A stretch of 64,000 nt of DNA from Spirodela intermedia. Lineage: Eukaryota; Streptophyta; Magnoliopsida; Alismatales; Araceae. A model generated the notes under the pieces. It was not told the DNA's origin. It saw only the letters and a list, made by a program, of their open reading frames with translations, and made no database searches. Shown here in pieces: positions 28,797 to 40,527 of this stretch; the first letter of the stretch is position 1; the number at the start of each line of letters is the position of its first letter. Location: assembly GCA_902729315.2 (NCBI GenBank), contig LR746274.1, positions 9,081,940 through 9,145,939 of the forward strand. Reading direction: 5' to 3'. A program made the translations under genes and the position numbers.

Positions 28797-29088
28797 CTCT
28801 CTTTCTCTCTCTAACACGGATGGGAAGCCTGTGGGGGTTGTGATCTTCCGATGCGGGGGCGCCACCCAACCCGCCGTGTATAGATGATGATGATGATGAT
28901 GGTATGGAGTTTTGTTGCTGAACGTAATAAAGCTTTTTCTCCTCTTCTCTGCTCTCCTCGTTATTGTCAACGGTCTCGCGCTGGTACTGGGTTGATCTGG
29001 ACCGTCCGATTCGGTTCGTCCAAAGCCCGCGCTTCATAGTCCCCGTCACAACGGTCATATGCATCACTCCATCACAATCACCGCCACC

Positions 29089-29126
<38 letters not shown>

Positions 29127-29135
29127 CAAGAAACA
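28738..29135. other. VAP 3' region and leader of the coiled-coil gene
   Basis: Two (CT)n tracts (about 28748-28790 and 29092-29123) with a short ATG/ATC repeat between them. No separate gene. Confidence 0.6.
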
Positions 29136-30056
29136 ATGTCCGTTGCCATGGCCGCTCCAGAGTTGCAGGTATGGGACAACGCCGCCTTCGACGACGGCCG
29201 GCCATCGGGGCAGAAGGCTTCTCCCCCCCGGTACCCCTTCTCCCCGGCCGCCGCCGTCCGGCGACCGGACAGAGACCTTCGAGCCGCCGCCGGCGAGGAG
29301 AACCAGGCCCCGAGGCCGCCTCCGCCGGCGAAACCATCCCCTTCCTCCAAGAACCCCGCGGTCTTCATTGACGCAGATATCGAGAAGCTCGAGAGGGAGA
29401 TCGGCCAGCTGACCTCGAGACTAGAAGCTCTCCGTATCAAGAAGATGGGGAGAGAAAAGTTCTTGAAGCCGAAGCATATCTTCTCGTCGGAGGAGAAGAA
29501 AGGGGTAGCTGCGTTGGGGAAGAAGATTCAGAGATCTCCGGCGAGCCGCTCCGCTACAGCGCCAAGGCCGGCCGGCGGCCGGCGATCCTTCACCACGAAG
29601 CTCCGAGGAATTGGAGAAGACAAGAGAGAACAAGAGGAGGGGATTCCTAGATCGTCTCGTCGGCCGATCGCCATGATGTCCAAGAGGAGAATCGACTCAC
29701 CGGCGAGAACAAGGACGACGAGCGTGGAGTTTCGGAGGAGGGGAATCGGACTCAACGGCAGGGAATTTTCCACGGCGGCCGGACCTCAGAATCCCAGGCG
29801 GGGGACGCTCTTCCCGGAGCCGGAGAAGAAGAGGAGAGGAACTCCAGCTGAGGAGGAGCAGCGGAAGGGGTCGCCGCCGTCGATCACGAGGTTCGCCGAG
29901 AGGCTACCGAGGATCCGCACCACCACCGGCGGCGGCGCCGACGACGAGAGCCCTCGCAGCTCCGGCCGCGCGAAGAGAGCTTCCGAACTCACTGTGAGGG
30001 AGTCGTTCTTCGGCAACGTGACGGACGACGAGGCGCGGTGGGGTGCTTCGCCCTGA
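29136..30056 (+). CDS. basic, mostly disordered protein with a short coiled coil; function unknown
   Basis: Intronless frame of 306 aa. The N terminus has WDNAAFD and a Pro/Arg-rich segment. Residues about 73-103 (NPAVFIDADIEKLEREIGQL and following) form a clear heptad-type coiled coil. The remaining two thirds are Arg/Lys/Ser-rich with many RRP, SPAR and RRGI-type patches, ending ESFFGNVTDDEARWGASP. The combination of a FIDADIEKLE coiled coil and a basic disordered tail is familiar from plant proteins of unknown role; microtubule or nucleic-acid binding would fit the composition, but that is only a guess. Good codon structure and a clean ATG after a CT-rich leader support it as a real gene. 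Confidence 0.75.
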   Translation: MSVAMAAPELQVWDNAAFDDGRPSGQKASPPRYPFSPAAAVRRPDRDLRAAAGEENQAPRPPPPAKPSPSSKNPAVFIDADIEKLEREIGQLTSRLEALRIKKMGREKFLKPKHIFSSEEKKGVAALGKKIQRSPASRSATAPRPAGGRRSFTTKLRGIGEDKREQEEGIPRSSRRPIAMMSKRRIDSPARTRTTSVEFRRRGIGLNGREFSTAAGPQNPRRGTLFPEPEKKRRGTPAEEEQRKGSPPSITRFAERLPRIRTTTGGGADDESPRSSGRAKRASELTVRESFFGNVTDDEARWGASP

Positions 30057-30185
30057 CAATGAGGTGATCTTACTGCACGATGGTGGTGTGGCCTTCACTG
30101 ATGTAAAACCCAAACACAGTCCAAAGCTTGGGAGGACCGGATTCTCGCAGAAACGTATATTTCCCACATACGATTTTAAAAACAT

Positions 30186-30305
30186 TTTAATACTAATATA
30201 GCGTATTATTACTAGACATAGAGCTTAACAATAGAGCTCTATGTTTAATTTAAAGCTTCAAACTTCAAAGCTCTTCTGCATGAAGTAGACATAGAGCTTA
30301 ACATG
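30186..30305. repeat. short palindromic repeat, related to a copy in MRE11 intron 3
   Basis: It contains acatagagct...agctctatgt as an inverted pair, followed by agcttcaaacttcaaagctc and ttctgcatgaagtagacata. The reverse complement of the latter part occurs at about 43793-43843. It looks like a relic of a small DNA element (MITE). Confidence 0.55.
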
Positions 30306-30339
30306 TAAATTTTCGAAGAAAGGCCTGTTCTATATCTTT

Positions 30340-30780
30340 TCAGCTAGTTAATTCTCTATCCAATGTGGATAGCCAATGACTAGCTTTGTCCCTAAGTGTA
30401 TGAGGGAATAATTTCATCTTAATAATTTCCGGTGTAACTTGAGGGAGATTAACTAAATCACAGACCATATGAAATTTTTCAAAGTGCTGATGAGGTTCCT
30501 CTAAAGGCAATCCATGAAAATTAGGGAGCATTTGAAAAATTCCTGGATTTATTTCGAATTTAACAGTGGGTGCTAATGGGACTCTAATATTAGATGCTCT
30601 TTGAAATGAATCAGGGATATAATGATTTTTCATGGCCATAGGATTGTTCTCAGTTTGACCTGTACTTCCTTCAAGATCCATCAAAATTAATTTTTCTTTC
30701 GGATTTTTATTTTTGAATGAAATAATGAAAGGATTTTCTAGCCTTGGATGCAAGGATCTTCTACCATGCATAAAAATCAA
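30340..30780 (-). pseudogene. LTR-retrotransposon gag fragment
   Basis: A 146-residue minus-strand frame contains a Ty3/gypsy-type gag signature: a FHGLPLEEPHQHFEKF segment, then IKMKLFPHTLRDKASHWLST. It lies in the right place and orientation relative to the primer-binding site at 30962-30980 and the LTR beyond. The frame ends a few residues after the signature, so only the start of gag remains and no pol is seen. Confidence 0.8.
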
Positions 30781-30961
30781 TAAATTCGAGGGAAAAAGCT
30801 AGTAACTGTTACCCTCCTTCAGGATGCTCCAGTCCTTGCCGTGCTTCTTTTCGTTCCCTTTTTCTAATAAAAATCGGCAAAAAGAAAATAAAACAAGAGT
30901 AAAGTTTTTTTTGTGTACTCTAAGAGAAAAACAGAAAAATACTAAATATTATGCAATACAT

Positions 30962-31796
30962 CCCCGGCAACGGCGCCAAAATTTGACGTGACTCAGTCGT
31001 TGTATGTTAAATCACGCAAATATAAAATTTATAAAACCAGAAAATACGAATTTTCGGATATTTAGAAGTATTTCTAAATAAATATATCAATTATAATTCA
31101 ATAAAACTTCCAAAAAAAGCGGTAATTTTCCAGGTCGATCACAGGCATGTAATATAATATCTGGTGATTATTCAGAATTTTTATCAATGAATACAATTTT
31201 CTTACGAATTTTGTACTAGGAAATAAAAAGGAAATATATTTAAAATTCACGAAAAAAAGAAAGGAAATAAGGGTGCGGGCGTCAGGATGACGTCAGCGCC
31301 CGGCGAACGCCAATCGGGCGGAAACAGAGTTCCGCCCGGCGATTCTTACGTAAGCGATTACAGACGATTTAAGTGATCAAATTAAGATCTGTAAAAGCCG
31401 GAAGAATCGTAATTTAACGAAGTATAGTTTGGTAAATTAAAATCACATAAAGTATCACTAAATAAAGCGTAAATTAAATTGAAAGCAGGAAAACAGAGTT
31501 CCGGCGTCGCGACGGCGATGCGTCGGCGATGCACCCGGAATCCTGAGCGTTCGGGAGGATCGTCGTGCAGTGTCCACGGCCTCGAAGGCTCTCCTTGGAC
31601 AAAGACGGCGTGGGCAATCTCTAGATCTTCTCGCGAAGTCTAGAGATCAATGAAGTGGGTCGTCGAATCGTCTCCGGCGGCTGTCACCCGGCTGAGCGGA
31701 AAAACGGCGACTTTGCGGCTCTCCGGCGGCTGTCACCCGACGGAGAGGAGCTGGATGGAGGTGAGGCGCGTGTTAGGGAGCTTCATCCTCAGGTCC
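30962..31796 (-). mobile_element. primer-binding site and truncated LTR of a Ty3/gypsy element
   Basis: Read on the minus strand, TGGCGCCGTTGCCGGGGA (30962-30979) is complementary to the 3' end of tRNA-Asp. It follows an LTR end ...tgagtcacgtca. The LTR then continues to 31796, where it breaks off at ggacctgagg. About 800 bp of this LTR matches 39289-40082 of the solo LTR, in opposite orientation. The 5' half of the LTR is missing; the break coincides with the start of the 1.65-kb inverted repeat. Confidence 0.85.
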
Positions 31797-33469
31797 TCCC
31801 TCTGTCAATTATGCAGATATATATATCTACGGGAGACTTCAATTAGGGAGGTAACTCCACCGAGAGTCAATCAATCCTCAGTACGGTGCTGGGAAATTAA
31901 ATCCTCACCGTCGGGTCTTTGATCTAGAGGGCGGCGTTGTTGCTTCACAGAAACGGCTATATATACATACCCTCTCGGCGGCTGCGCATTTTCTTCCTCG
32001 GGCGATCGTGTTAGGGTTTGGGTTTGCTGTAATGCCGCAGTCCCTAGAACGGCGCTAGAATGCTGGAAATGCTGCCGTCTTAGGGGGGTTTGCTACCTTG
32101 GTCGTGTCCTTGTTTTTTCTTGTTGTTCATTGAGATGGTGTCTGCGCGGTGCCAACCCCGGGCTGCTCCGACGTCATCTGGTGAGGATGCTTGGCCCCAA
32201 TGCCTGCGCTACAGCCACGCCTGGCCGCCCCGTGTTGCAGGGCTGATCGGTCCCGATTCTTCGGGGCTATGGCTTCTCTGTGTCAAAAGCGGCGGTCACA
32301 TCGCTTCCGATCCTCCTTCCACCTTCCAATCACACCACTCGCCCAAATTCGTTTTCGCTTCTTCTCTATAGATCTAGAATCACCTTGCGTCCAATGGCCT
32401 CGACCGTAGATACCTATTTATCGCCAATCTCCTCCCGCCATGATTTTTTCAGGATATTTTACTGTCCGTCGTCGATTATTCATCGTCTTCGCCGGAGATC
32501 GACAGGAATACTAGGAGTGCGGAATTATTATCATCATCGGTCTATGATGATTTGTCTGCAAAGCGGAAGTCCTGCGGAACCAAGACCCTGTTTACAGGGA
32601 GAACCTCCTTGGGGAAACAGTATTCCCATGTCGTTAACTGACTTATCTGAGGCATCCAATGATTTGCACCATTCATCTTCAGTCGTTAATATATCAACAA
32701 TTTAACCTTAATCCCTCGAGCCTAGAAAATCCCACTGATCTTGACATAGCATCCCCGATAGATTCCTGTAGAACGATGATTTGAGTTTTAACTATCCTTG
32801 TGCGATTATCAGATGGTTTGCACGAAGGCTGATAAACTCATACAGTGTGTGTTGTCATCAGCTTCATCTTTGATTATCCCACGGGATAGGAGTTAAATAA
32901 CAACACGAGATTTCATGTTTCGTAAGTTGCTAATCATCGCTGTGAAAGTCAAATAGATGGATGTGGAAGTCGAGCCTGTGATGATTTGTCTGCAAATCGG
33001 AGCAGCTGCGAATCCGAGACCCTGTTTCAGGGAGAACCTCCTCGGGGAAACAGCATCGCGCATGACGACAACAGACCAATCTGAGGCTATTCACCTCTTC
33101 TTCGGTAAAGCCATTGTTTAATACATCTGTGTTCGTCAATTTGTTTACCTTTAATCGAAAAATCTTTTCAACGCACAAAAATCGTCCAGTTCGTCGATCC
33201 AGTTCAGCGGTATTGTGTTTGTGAGATGTGGGCCGAGATCGTAGGTTTGTTGAAATTGTTCCTACTTCATGCGATCGTACGGTCTGCGTCGGGCGGGTCC
33301 AGTTGAGGCGAAGGAGAGTCTCCAGTGGTTGAAGTTGAACGGCGAAGAGCCTACTCTGGGCTCTGTGTCGGATGAGATCCCGGGAGCAGCGGTTCTCTCG
33401 GGTGGACATGATATTTTTGTCATCTGCCTCTAGGAGACCGTGTTTCTCCATAGATCTCCATAGACCGTG
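31794..33469 (+). repeat. left arm (S) of a nested inverted repeat of about 1.65 kb
   Basis: This segment is repeated in reverse complement at 40706-42329 (S'). The inner 258 bp (33212-33469) are also present upstream of the other LAZ1 copy at 59261-59518. The outer part (31794-33211) is found only in S and S'. S lacks about 26 bp present in S' near 31877; S' lacks about 69 bp of S near 40813. A TATA-like CTATATATAC lies at 31957. Inside, a block with ggagaacctcc and ggggaaacag occurs twice (about 32528-32670 and 32968-33110) as a diverged direct repeat. No protein-coding gene is recognised. Confidence 0.85.
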
Positions 33470-33621
33470 TTGTTCTTGGTTGCTAGTTTCTATGATTACA
33501 GTGTTACCATCGTCTCCAACAAGGAAATTTCCTTGCAGATATTGTTCTTATTTGAGCATTGATTTCTGACCTGGGCATTCTCCCTGTTCTATTGCAGACC
33601 CAGGCTTCGATATAAAGCACA

Positions 33622-35726
33622 ATGGACATAACAAAACTGGATCCAGAGTCACTTACTCTTCTGGGAGCAGGCGGTGGGGTGATACTGACGTTGCATTTCA
33701 CCATAGTGCTGTTAACACAGCATCTCTTCTACTGGAAAAATCCCAAAGAACAAAAGGCCATCATCATCATCGTACTCATGGCCCCCATCTATGCCGTCGT
33801 CTCCTTCGTCGGGTTGCTGGACATCGATGGCAGCAAGCCCTTCTTCACATTCTTGGAGTCAGTCAAGGAATGCTATGAGGCACTGGTGAGTTTCTAGTAT
33901 GATACCACGGTCACATGATAGATTATCACTGATGATGTTTGCACCACTGATGCGTGAGTCTCTGATGGCAGGTCATAGCTAAATTCATGGCTCTGATGTA
34001 TAGTTACCTGAACATCTCTCTGAGCAAGGATATGGTGCCGGATGAAATCAAGGGCAGGGAAATCCATAACTCCTTCCCCATGAGTCTTTTTCTGGTGCGT
34101 GTTTAGTTCATCATTGAAATTCTTGCTTCATGGGATAGTCTTGCCCATGTGTTAACTTTCACTAGTTGCTCAGAGTTCCTCCTTTGAACTCTGCATTCTC
34201 GTTTGCAACAAGCAAAAGCTTGTGTTTTCTGGATCTTCATCAGGGTTCCCTACTGACCCTTTAAGGATTGAAGCTATGTTGTTTGAAACAATGAGAGTTC
34301 AGCAAGTCCATTAATTTTCTGGATCGTCCTGCTCTCATCACACTCTACACTAAGAGGAAAAGTGGAGTTACTGAGGACCTGGGGTCCTTCAAAAGCCTTC
34401 ATTGAGCTTAACCAGAGGATGGTGGGGGCTTGAATTATATTGCTTTGCATGAATTTCCTCTAGCAATTCAGCATTTGTTCCTTCCCTTTTATGGGCTATC
34501 TGGCATTGGAGGTGTATGATGATTGTGAAACATCGTATTCTCGTTTTGTTGTTGCGTGGACACGAACTCAGCTTCATGATTTTGATGTTAAGTTTCTGGG
34601 TCCAAGTTCACAGGAGCCTCCATGGTTTTGCACTGCCTCTTCAAGCTCTCTAATCAGGCGGGATGCACTAGATTTTGCTTCCTTTATTTCAACTCGGCCT
34701 AGTTCTCTGGCTCAAACGTTGACTTTCTGTGATTCATCAGCAGGCAGGATGAAGTAGCAATGCATGGATAGCTTTTACTAGATACATGCTGGCGACTTTT
34801 GACTAGGAACTTTTTTCTTCTGTGGTTGTAGCCACGAACAATCCGATTGGAGAACCATACATTGAAGGCCCTGAAGTATTGGACATGGCAGTTTGTTGCA
34901 GTCCGACCCATCTGCTCTGTACTTATGATCATCTGCCAAGTTTTCGGGTTCTACCCCAGCTGGCTCAGTTGGACCTTCACCATCATCTTGAACTTCTCCG
35001 TCTCTCTGGCTCTGTATGCCCTCGTCATCTTCTATCATGTATTCGCCAAGGAGCTCGCCCCTCACCGGCCCTTGGCCAAGTTCATGTGCATCAAAGGGAT
35101 AGTGTTCTTCTGCTTCTGGCAGGTAGGCTCTGGTTCCTGAGATTAAATAATCTATGAAACTTCTGGGTATTGGAATTTTTTTCTTTCTTTTAGCATGCTG
35201 TTATTTCAGATATATTCCAATCAGCATTGGAAGTCCAAGGTGGCTTTCTTGTACCACTTTTGTTTTTTAAAAATAAAAGTAAAAATAAGAATAAATCACT
35301 TTTCACTCTTGCTGCTTTGAAATGATTTCAAGTTCTTGTTGGTCAACGATCTGACAGAAATAAATAAATAAATAAATTTGGAAGCAATGGTGATAGTTTA
35401 AGTTTCTAAATTTGGCATGCAGCTGAGCTAGTTGGGTCTGTGAACCACAATTGGAGTGTCTCGTGTGCATCTTTGATGAATGGCATATTTATTATCTGGG
35501 GAATTTTCTTGGTTATCAGGGAATTGCTCTTGATGTCTTTGCTGCGGCGGGGGTCATCAAATCCCACCATTTCTGGCTGGATGTGGAGCACATTCAGGAG
35601 GCCATTCAGAACACGCTCGTCATCTTCGAGATGGTCATCTTCTCTGTTCTTCAGCAGTATGCGTACCACGTCGCCCCCTACACCGGAGACATGAAGACCA
35701 GATTCGAGAACAAGAAGACCCAGTGA
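33622..35726 (+). CDS. LAZ1-family (DUF300/TMEM184) membrane protein, copy A
   Basis: Four exons (33622-33885, 33972-34094, 34832-35122, 35520-35726) join in frame to 294 aa. The protein is a multi-pass membrane protein: several hydrophobic helices in LTLHFTIVLLTQHLFYW, AIIIIVLMAPIYAVVSFVGL, WTFTIILNFSVSLALYALVIFY-type stretches and near IVFFCFWQ. DUF300 hallmarks are EQKAIIIIVLMAPIYA, KALKYWTWQF, RPLAKFMCIKGIVFFCFWQ and GIALDV. The family (OST-alpha-like) includes Arabidopsis LAZ1, linked to vacuole integrity and hypersensitive cell death; this short form matches the LAZ1 homologues of about 295 aa. The translation is identical to copy B at 56890-59108. Its upstream DNA is native only for about 410 bp, after which it runs into segment S, so its promoter may be altered. 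Confidence 0.93.
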
Positions 35727-35853
35727 CCGGTCATCTCCTCCCAGCTGGCCAGCTCGCCATCTTATCAAATCAACATACATGAGCTCCTGCACCTCCCATA
35801 TTCCCCGAAGCCCGCCCCCTGATCCCATGGAAACAATGAGAATACCCAGGAAC

Positions 35854-35900
<47 letters not shown>
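35854..35900. repeat. (TTA)n microsatellite downstream of LAZ1-A
   Basis: About 14-15 TTA units. The arm B counterpart at 56709-56760 is longer, showing divergence in repeat number between the two arms. Confidence 0.9.
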
Positions 35901-36012
35901 TCTTGTTTAAATCTCACCACCCTTGTGCAAGCCATGTGATCGAGCATGGTAACCATTACTTCTTTCCAAACCTTGGATTATCTTCTGGTAATCACACCGA
36001 CGCTAAGTGATA

Positions 36013-36048
<36 letters not shown>

Positions 36049-37000
36049 CTCTGTTACTTGCCCCCTCTAGACTACTCGGCATCAGGGATCCTTTTCCCTC
36101 ACTTGGCGCGTCCGGAGCAGGGTGGGAGAGTTCAGTGAATTATCTTCCAACGAAATTAATGCATTTAACAAAGTTGGTAACTTTGTTTCTTGTTATAAAG
36201 AGGGCACTCTTCTGGAGAAAGGCCATCCAAGGTGTTGAACCTATCTAAAATCCATCAATCAAGATCGCGTATGGATTATTACCTAGAGATATATTATCAC
36301 AAAAGTGTTATAATTTCATTTCAAATGAGAAAAAGTACACAGAATTATTTAATTGGTATTCGATGTAATAACGCATTCACGTTGTTCTATAATAACTTGC
36401 ACTGTAAATCAAATATTTAATACAGTTTAATTAAATCGACAATTAAATAAGCAAGATAATAAGTAGTTTTTGAGAAAAAAACAACCAAATTATGTATTAA
36501 GTTGTCGCATTTGATCATACTAGCAGTACTCTGAGGAAAAAATAAGGTGAACCCAGAAAGGTTGATGTGAAAGACTGGAGAGGAGATGCGAGTTGCAGAG
36601 GACAGGGGGGTAATGAAACATGCTCCCAGAATCCACACAAACTACGGCATTTCCTCGCAAACGAAATCAATTCCAAATCCTAAGAAAAAAATAGGACAAG
36701 AGGAATTCAATTGTATGTGGCCAAATAAGATTTTTTTTTTTTCTACCGTTGACGGCTCCCTATTCCTTGCAAATTTATTTGAACAGCAGGTGAAAATTTC
36801 TTCTTCAGATATCATATTAAAAAAAGGTGGCGCCATCCCATTATAGTATCTTAGGGCTTCATCAATCATTTCAGACATCAAAAAGATACAATGAAGAAAT
36901 AATTGAAGGAGAAAGGAGGGAAATAAGAACGAAATAATCTTCCAAGCGGTTGATTCCATAGATTGAAATCCTTCTCATTTCATCCACAATGGTATCTGAA
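35901..37000. other. arm A intergenic DNA, no gene recognised
   Basis: AT-rich sequence, duplicated in arm B at about 55583-56700. It includes a (CT)n tract at about 36016-36043. No reading frame has recognisable homology. Confidence 0.55.
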
Positions 37001-37160
37001 TTAGTCGTACAATGATTTAGCTGACTGGATTCTCGATAATTTGTCCTTGTTCTTTGCTATTTTGTCCGTCTGCTTCTCGTCATTGGAAATTGCTCGCTCT
37101 ATTGCTTTCTGTTTCCTAAGGTTCTTCGCTCTCCTTATGGGTATTCCCTTGCTTATTTTC
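37001..37160 (-). pseudogene. orphan last exon of the small basic protein gene (copy A)
   Basis: This 160-bp segment is identical in coding content to exon 3 (55423-55582) of the gene at 53711-55582, encoding KISKGIPIRRAKNLRKQKAI and following. Exons 1 and 2 and most of intron 2 are missing, because the internal deletion in arm A falls inside that intron. Without a start or promoter it is a truncated copy. Confidence 0.9.
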
Positions 37161-38318
37161 CTGAAAATAGTAGTGCAACAATTGATCAGAAAGAGAGCCC
37201 ATACATGACCCATGAGCTCTATGTTAGAGAGTTAAAACCCCACAAAATATTACCAGAAATACTTTCCGCGAAGAAACAAATTTCCAAAAGCAGTTCAATG
37301 ATCCCAAGAAATTTTTACAGGCATCACAACGTTAGAATACAAGCCTAAATTCCGCACTGACAAGAGATATATGGCCATGAGGCTGGTGCCACACTTGGCA
37401 AGGAAAATGCAATTTCTTGTACTTGTTTCCAAAGTTGCAGGAGTTTAACAAGCCTGAAGTTGACACCCTTTTCTTCAAGTAAGTCCTCTTATGTTTGCTA
37501 ACTGTTCATTGGGATTGTAGGATGGATAGAAGTTCTGATGCAAATCTTCACATGGAACAACCGATCACTTATTCGGTCGCACTTACAAACGTCAAAGTGA
37601 TATCTTCTTAACATATTATGGTTACTGATCATTTGGCATTCAAAAAAAATGTCGAACATCCAATGATTCGTCAAAATCATGTCAACAAAAGTTTCTTGAC
37701 TAACCTCTTTGATTTGGGCATAGAAGACACAATAAGCCATACACAAAAACATTTAATTACTTTCAATCGGGTCTTTATTGCTATTGTGTGATTATAAAAC
37801 ATGTCGGAAAACATAAAGCAAGGTCCATTCCTTTCATGGAAAGCTTCTCTGTATTTTCCATCCTCCATTCTCCTTGGAAGCCAAACTCTCCAAGACCAAA
37901 CTTTTGGCTTCCATCTTTTTTCATCCAAAGGTGGCTGGGAGAGAAGACCCTAGAAAATGCAAAACTGGGATGTATTAACCAAGAAGAAAAGCTCATTTTG
38001 AGGAGTTATTGTTGAATGGTGTAGTTTTCCTAACACGGAATGCACAACATACATAGTCTACTGACTAATTGTTCAATGATCCTATTGTTTTACCCGAAAA
38101 ATCAACAAAATACTGGGGGTTATTTGCCCATGCATGCCCCAAGTAAGTCACTATCAGCAGAAAATGTGCATTCTCAAAGCATGTTCTCGCAATCCATGAA
38201 ACGCAGCTCCAAGAATCATTCAAAGCTTTGTCAATAATGCCGCATACATGGATGGTGATCAAATATTCCAAGCATCCAGTAGTAACCGCCCCATGCGCTC
38301 TTCTGTTGAACCCAGCAG
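37161..38318. other. arm A remnant of intron 2 of the small basic protein gene
   Basis: It corresponds to 54265-55422 in arm B. No coding function is seen. It ends at the deletion junction. Confidence 0.8.
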
Positions 38319-38448
38319 AAGTCTTAGATCTGCTGAAGAGATCATCCATCTTGGTTGAACCATTCTCCTGTCATCACAGGACGACTTCCAAGAACACTCG
38401 TGGGGGAAGGATTCAGGCTGCCTACCACCTGCCCAACTCTTACCCCAC

Positions 38449-40082
38449 TGATAAGTCTTGATTATCATGAGTTAATAATTAGTAAATAATATAGTTTTAG
38501 CCTTAACTCATGATAAATAGACTTATATTTGTGTTAAAGTATGAAAACTGGTTTTCAGTTGATTAACGTGAATTTTTGGGTAATTATGTGATTTTATACG
38601 ATTTTTACAGTCTTACTTTTGAGATAAATGAAGAACAAGAAATAAAAATAAAAATATTGCAAAATGAGGGGATCCGCTGGCCAGCCGGGCCCGCAAGCGG
38701 GCCGGAAGCGCAGTCGGGGAGTAGCCGCGAGCAGGGGCTCGACCAGCTTGCTTGGACCGATAGGGGCACGTGTGCGCCACACCCCTTCTACGTCACCGGT
38801 GGCAAGCCGGCTGTGGAGCAAGGAGTGGTCGTACACGCGAGAGAAGTGACTTTGGCTCCAAACGTAACACTAGTATATATTCGCCCGAAATATCGGCGCA
38901 CAACCGATGTGGGACTAAACCCGCGTCAGACCTTCCTCACAGCCGGGGGGCGACCAGCGCGGGTTCGAATCCTCCCAGAGTCAAAATTCAATTTTTATCT
39001 GATTATCGCGACTTTCCTGCAGATCGCCGGTGAAGGATTAAGCAACCAGAATCGCTGGATCATCGGCGAAAATCTCGTCAACGCGATTCGCGGAGCATTG
39101 CTACTAAAATTGCCGAACGATTCGCGATAAAAGGATCGCAATCCATCGAGTAAATCATCTCCGATTGATCGACGAACAAGCCGTCGTCGGAAAGAGGACG
39201 ATCCGCCGGGAGACGAGTCGCCACCTCCTGAGAGCGTACCAGATGCGATGAAGAGCCTCCTCTTGCTGCGCGGACCTGAGGATGAAGCTCCCTAACACGC
39301 GCCTCACCTCCATCCAGCTCCTCTCCGTCGGGTGACAGCCGCCGGAGAGCCGCAAAGTCACCATTTTTCCACTCCGCCGGGTGACAGCCGCCGGAGACGA
39401 TTCGACGACCCACTTCATTGATCTCTAGACTTCGCGAGAAGATCTAGAGATTGCCCACGCCGTCTTTGTCCAAGGAGAGCCTTCGAGGCCGTGGACACTG
39501 CACGACGATCCTCCCGAACGCTCAGGATTCCGATGCATCGCCGACGCATCGCCGTCTTGACGCCGGAACTCTGTTTTCCTGCTTTCAATTTAATTTACGC
39601 TTTATTTAGTGATACTTTATGTGATTTTAATTTACCAAACTATACTTCGTTAAATTACGATTCTTCCGGCTTTTACAGATCTTAATTTCATTAATTAAGT
39701 CGTCTGTAATCGCTTACGTAAGAATCGCCGGGCGGAACTCTATTTCCGCCCGATTGGCGTTCGCCGGGCGCTGACGTCATCCTGACGCCGGCACCCTTAT
39801 TTCCTTTTTTTTTTCGTGAATTTTAAATATATTTCCTTTTTATTTCCTAATACAAAATTCGTAAGAAAATTTTATTCATTAAGAAAAATTCTAAATAATT
39901 ACCAGATATTATATTACACCCTTGTGATCGACCTAGAAAATTACCGCTATTTTTGGAAGTTTTATTGAATTATAATTGATATATTTATTTATAAATACTT
40001 CTAAATATCCGAAAATTCGTATTTTCTAGTTTTATAAATTTTATATTTGCGTAATTTAATATACAACGACTGAGTCACGTCA
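38449..40082 (+). mobile_element. solo LTR with 5-bp target-site duplication
   Basis: A 1634-bp segment begins TGATAAGTC and ends GAGTCACGTCA. It is flanked on both sides by CCCAC (38444-38448 and 40083-40087). Arm B at about 50685-50690 has the uninterrupted site with a single CCCAC (read on the minus strand: ctaccccacccctcac). The 3' half matches the LTR of the gag-bearing relic at 30962-31796, whose primer-binding site identifies a tRNA-Asp-primed Ty3/gypsy family. No internal region is left, as expected after LTR-LTR recombination. Confidence 0.95.
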
Positions 40083-40127
40083 CCCACCCCTCACTTGTTC
40101 TGTAGAATGCTGGAGATAAGGAAGAGT

Positions 40128-40168
<41 letters not shown>

Positions 40169-40527
40169 AACTGGTTTATTTCAGTCGATCAGACTTGCGC
40201 CCGCTCGCCTGATACCTCCAAAACCTTCGTGATGATGAAGTACACAGAACCAGAAGAGGAGAGAGATGCTGACCGGAACCCAAATGGGGTCAGAAGCTCC
40301 CCGCCGCTCCTGCCTGCCTTCTCCCTCCTCCGCCGCCTCTTTCACATTTGACCGCCTTCAGTCTTCTTCGCTATGGAAGAAGAGCTGCCAGATTCTCCAG
40401 GACGCAGGAGGGCTCCTATATATTCCGAGGAAGGAGAAGGGAGAGAGGAGGCCTTACCGGCTGAGCTCCCCCTTCTCTCTCCTGCCCAGTCCGTCTTCTT
40501 CTCCGTCGCCGGCGAGGTTGAAGAGAG
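40083..40527 (+). promoter_or_regulatory. duplicated root-cap gene promoter and 5' leader (arm A)
   Basis: Reverse complement of 50221-50689. It keeps the TATA-like tcctatatattccg at about 40414-40427, about 105 bp before the ATG, and a (GA)n tract at about 40133-40163. The solo LTR sits at its upstream edge. Confidence 0.75.

Noticed and set aside
38955-38985. GGTTCGAATCC inside the solo LTR, like a tRNA B box
   Set aside because: No matching A box, acceptor stem or cloverleaf could be built around it.
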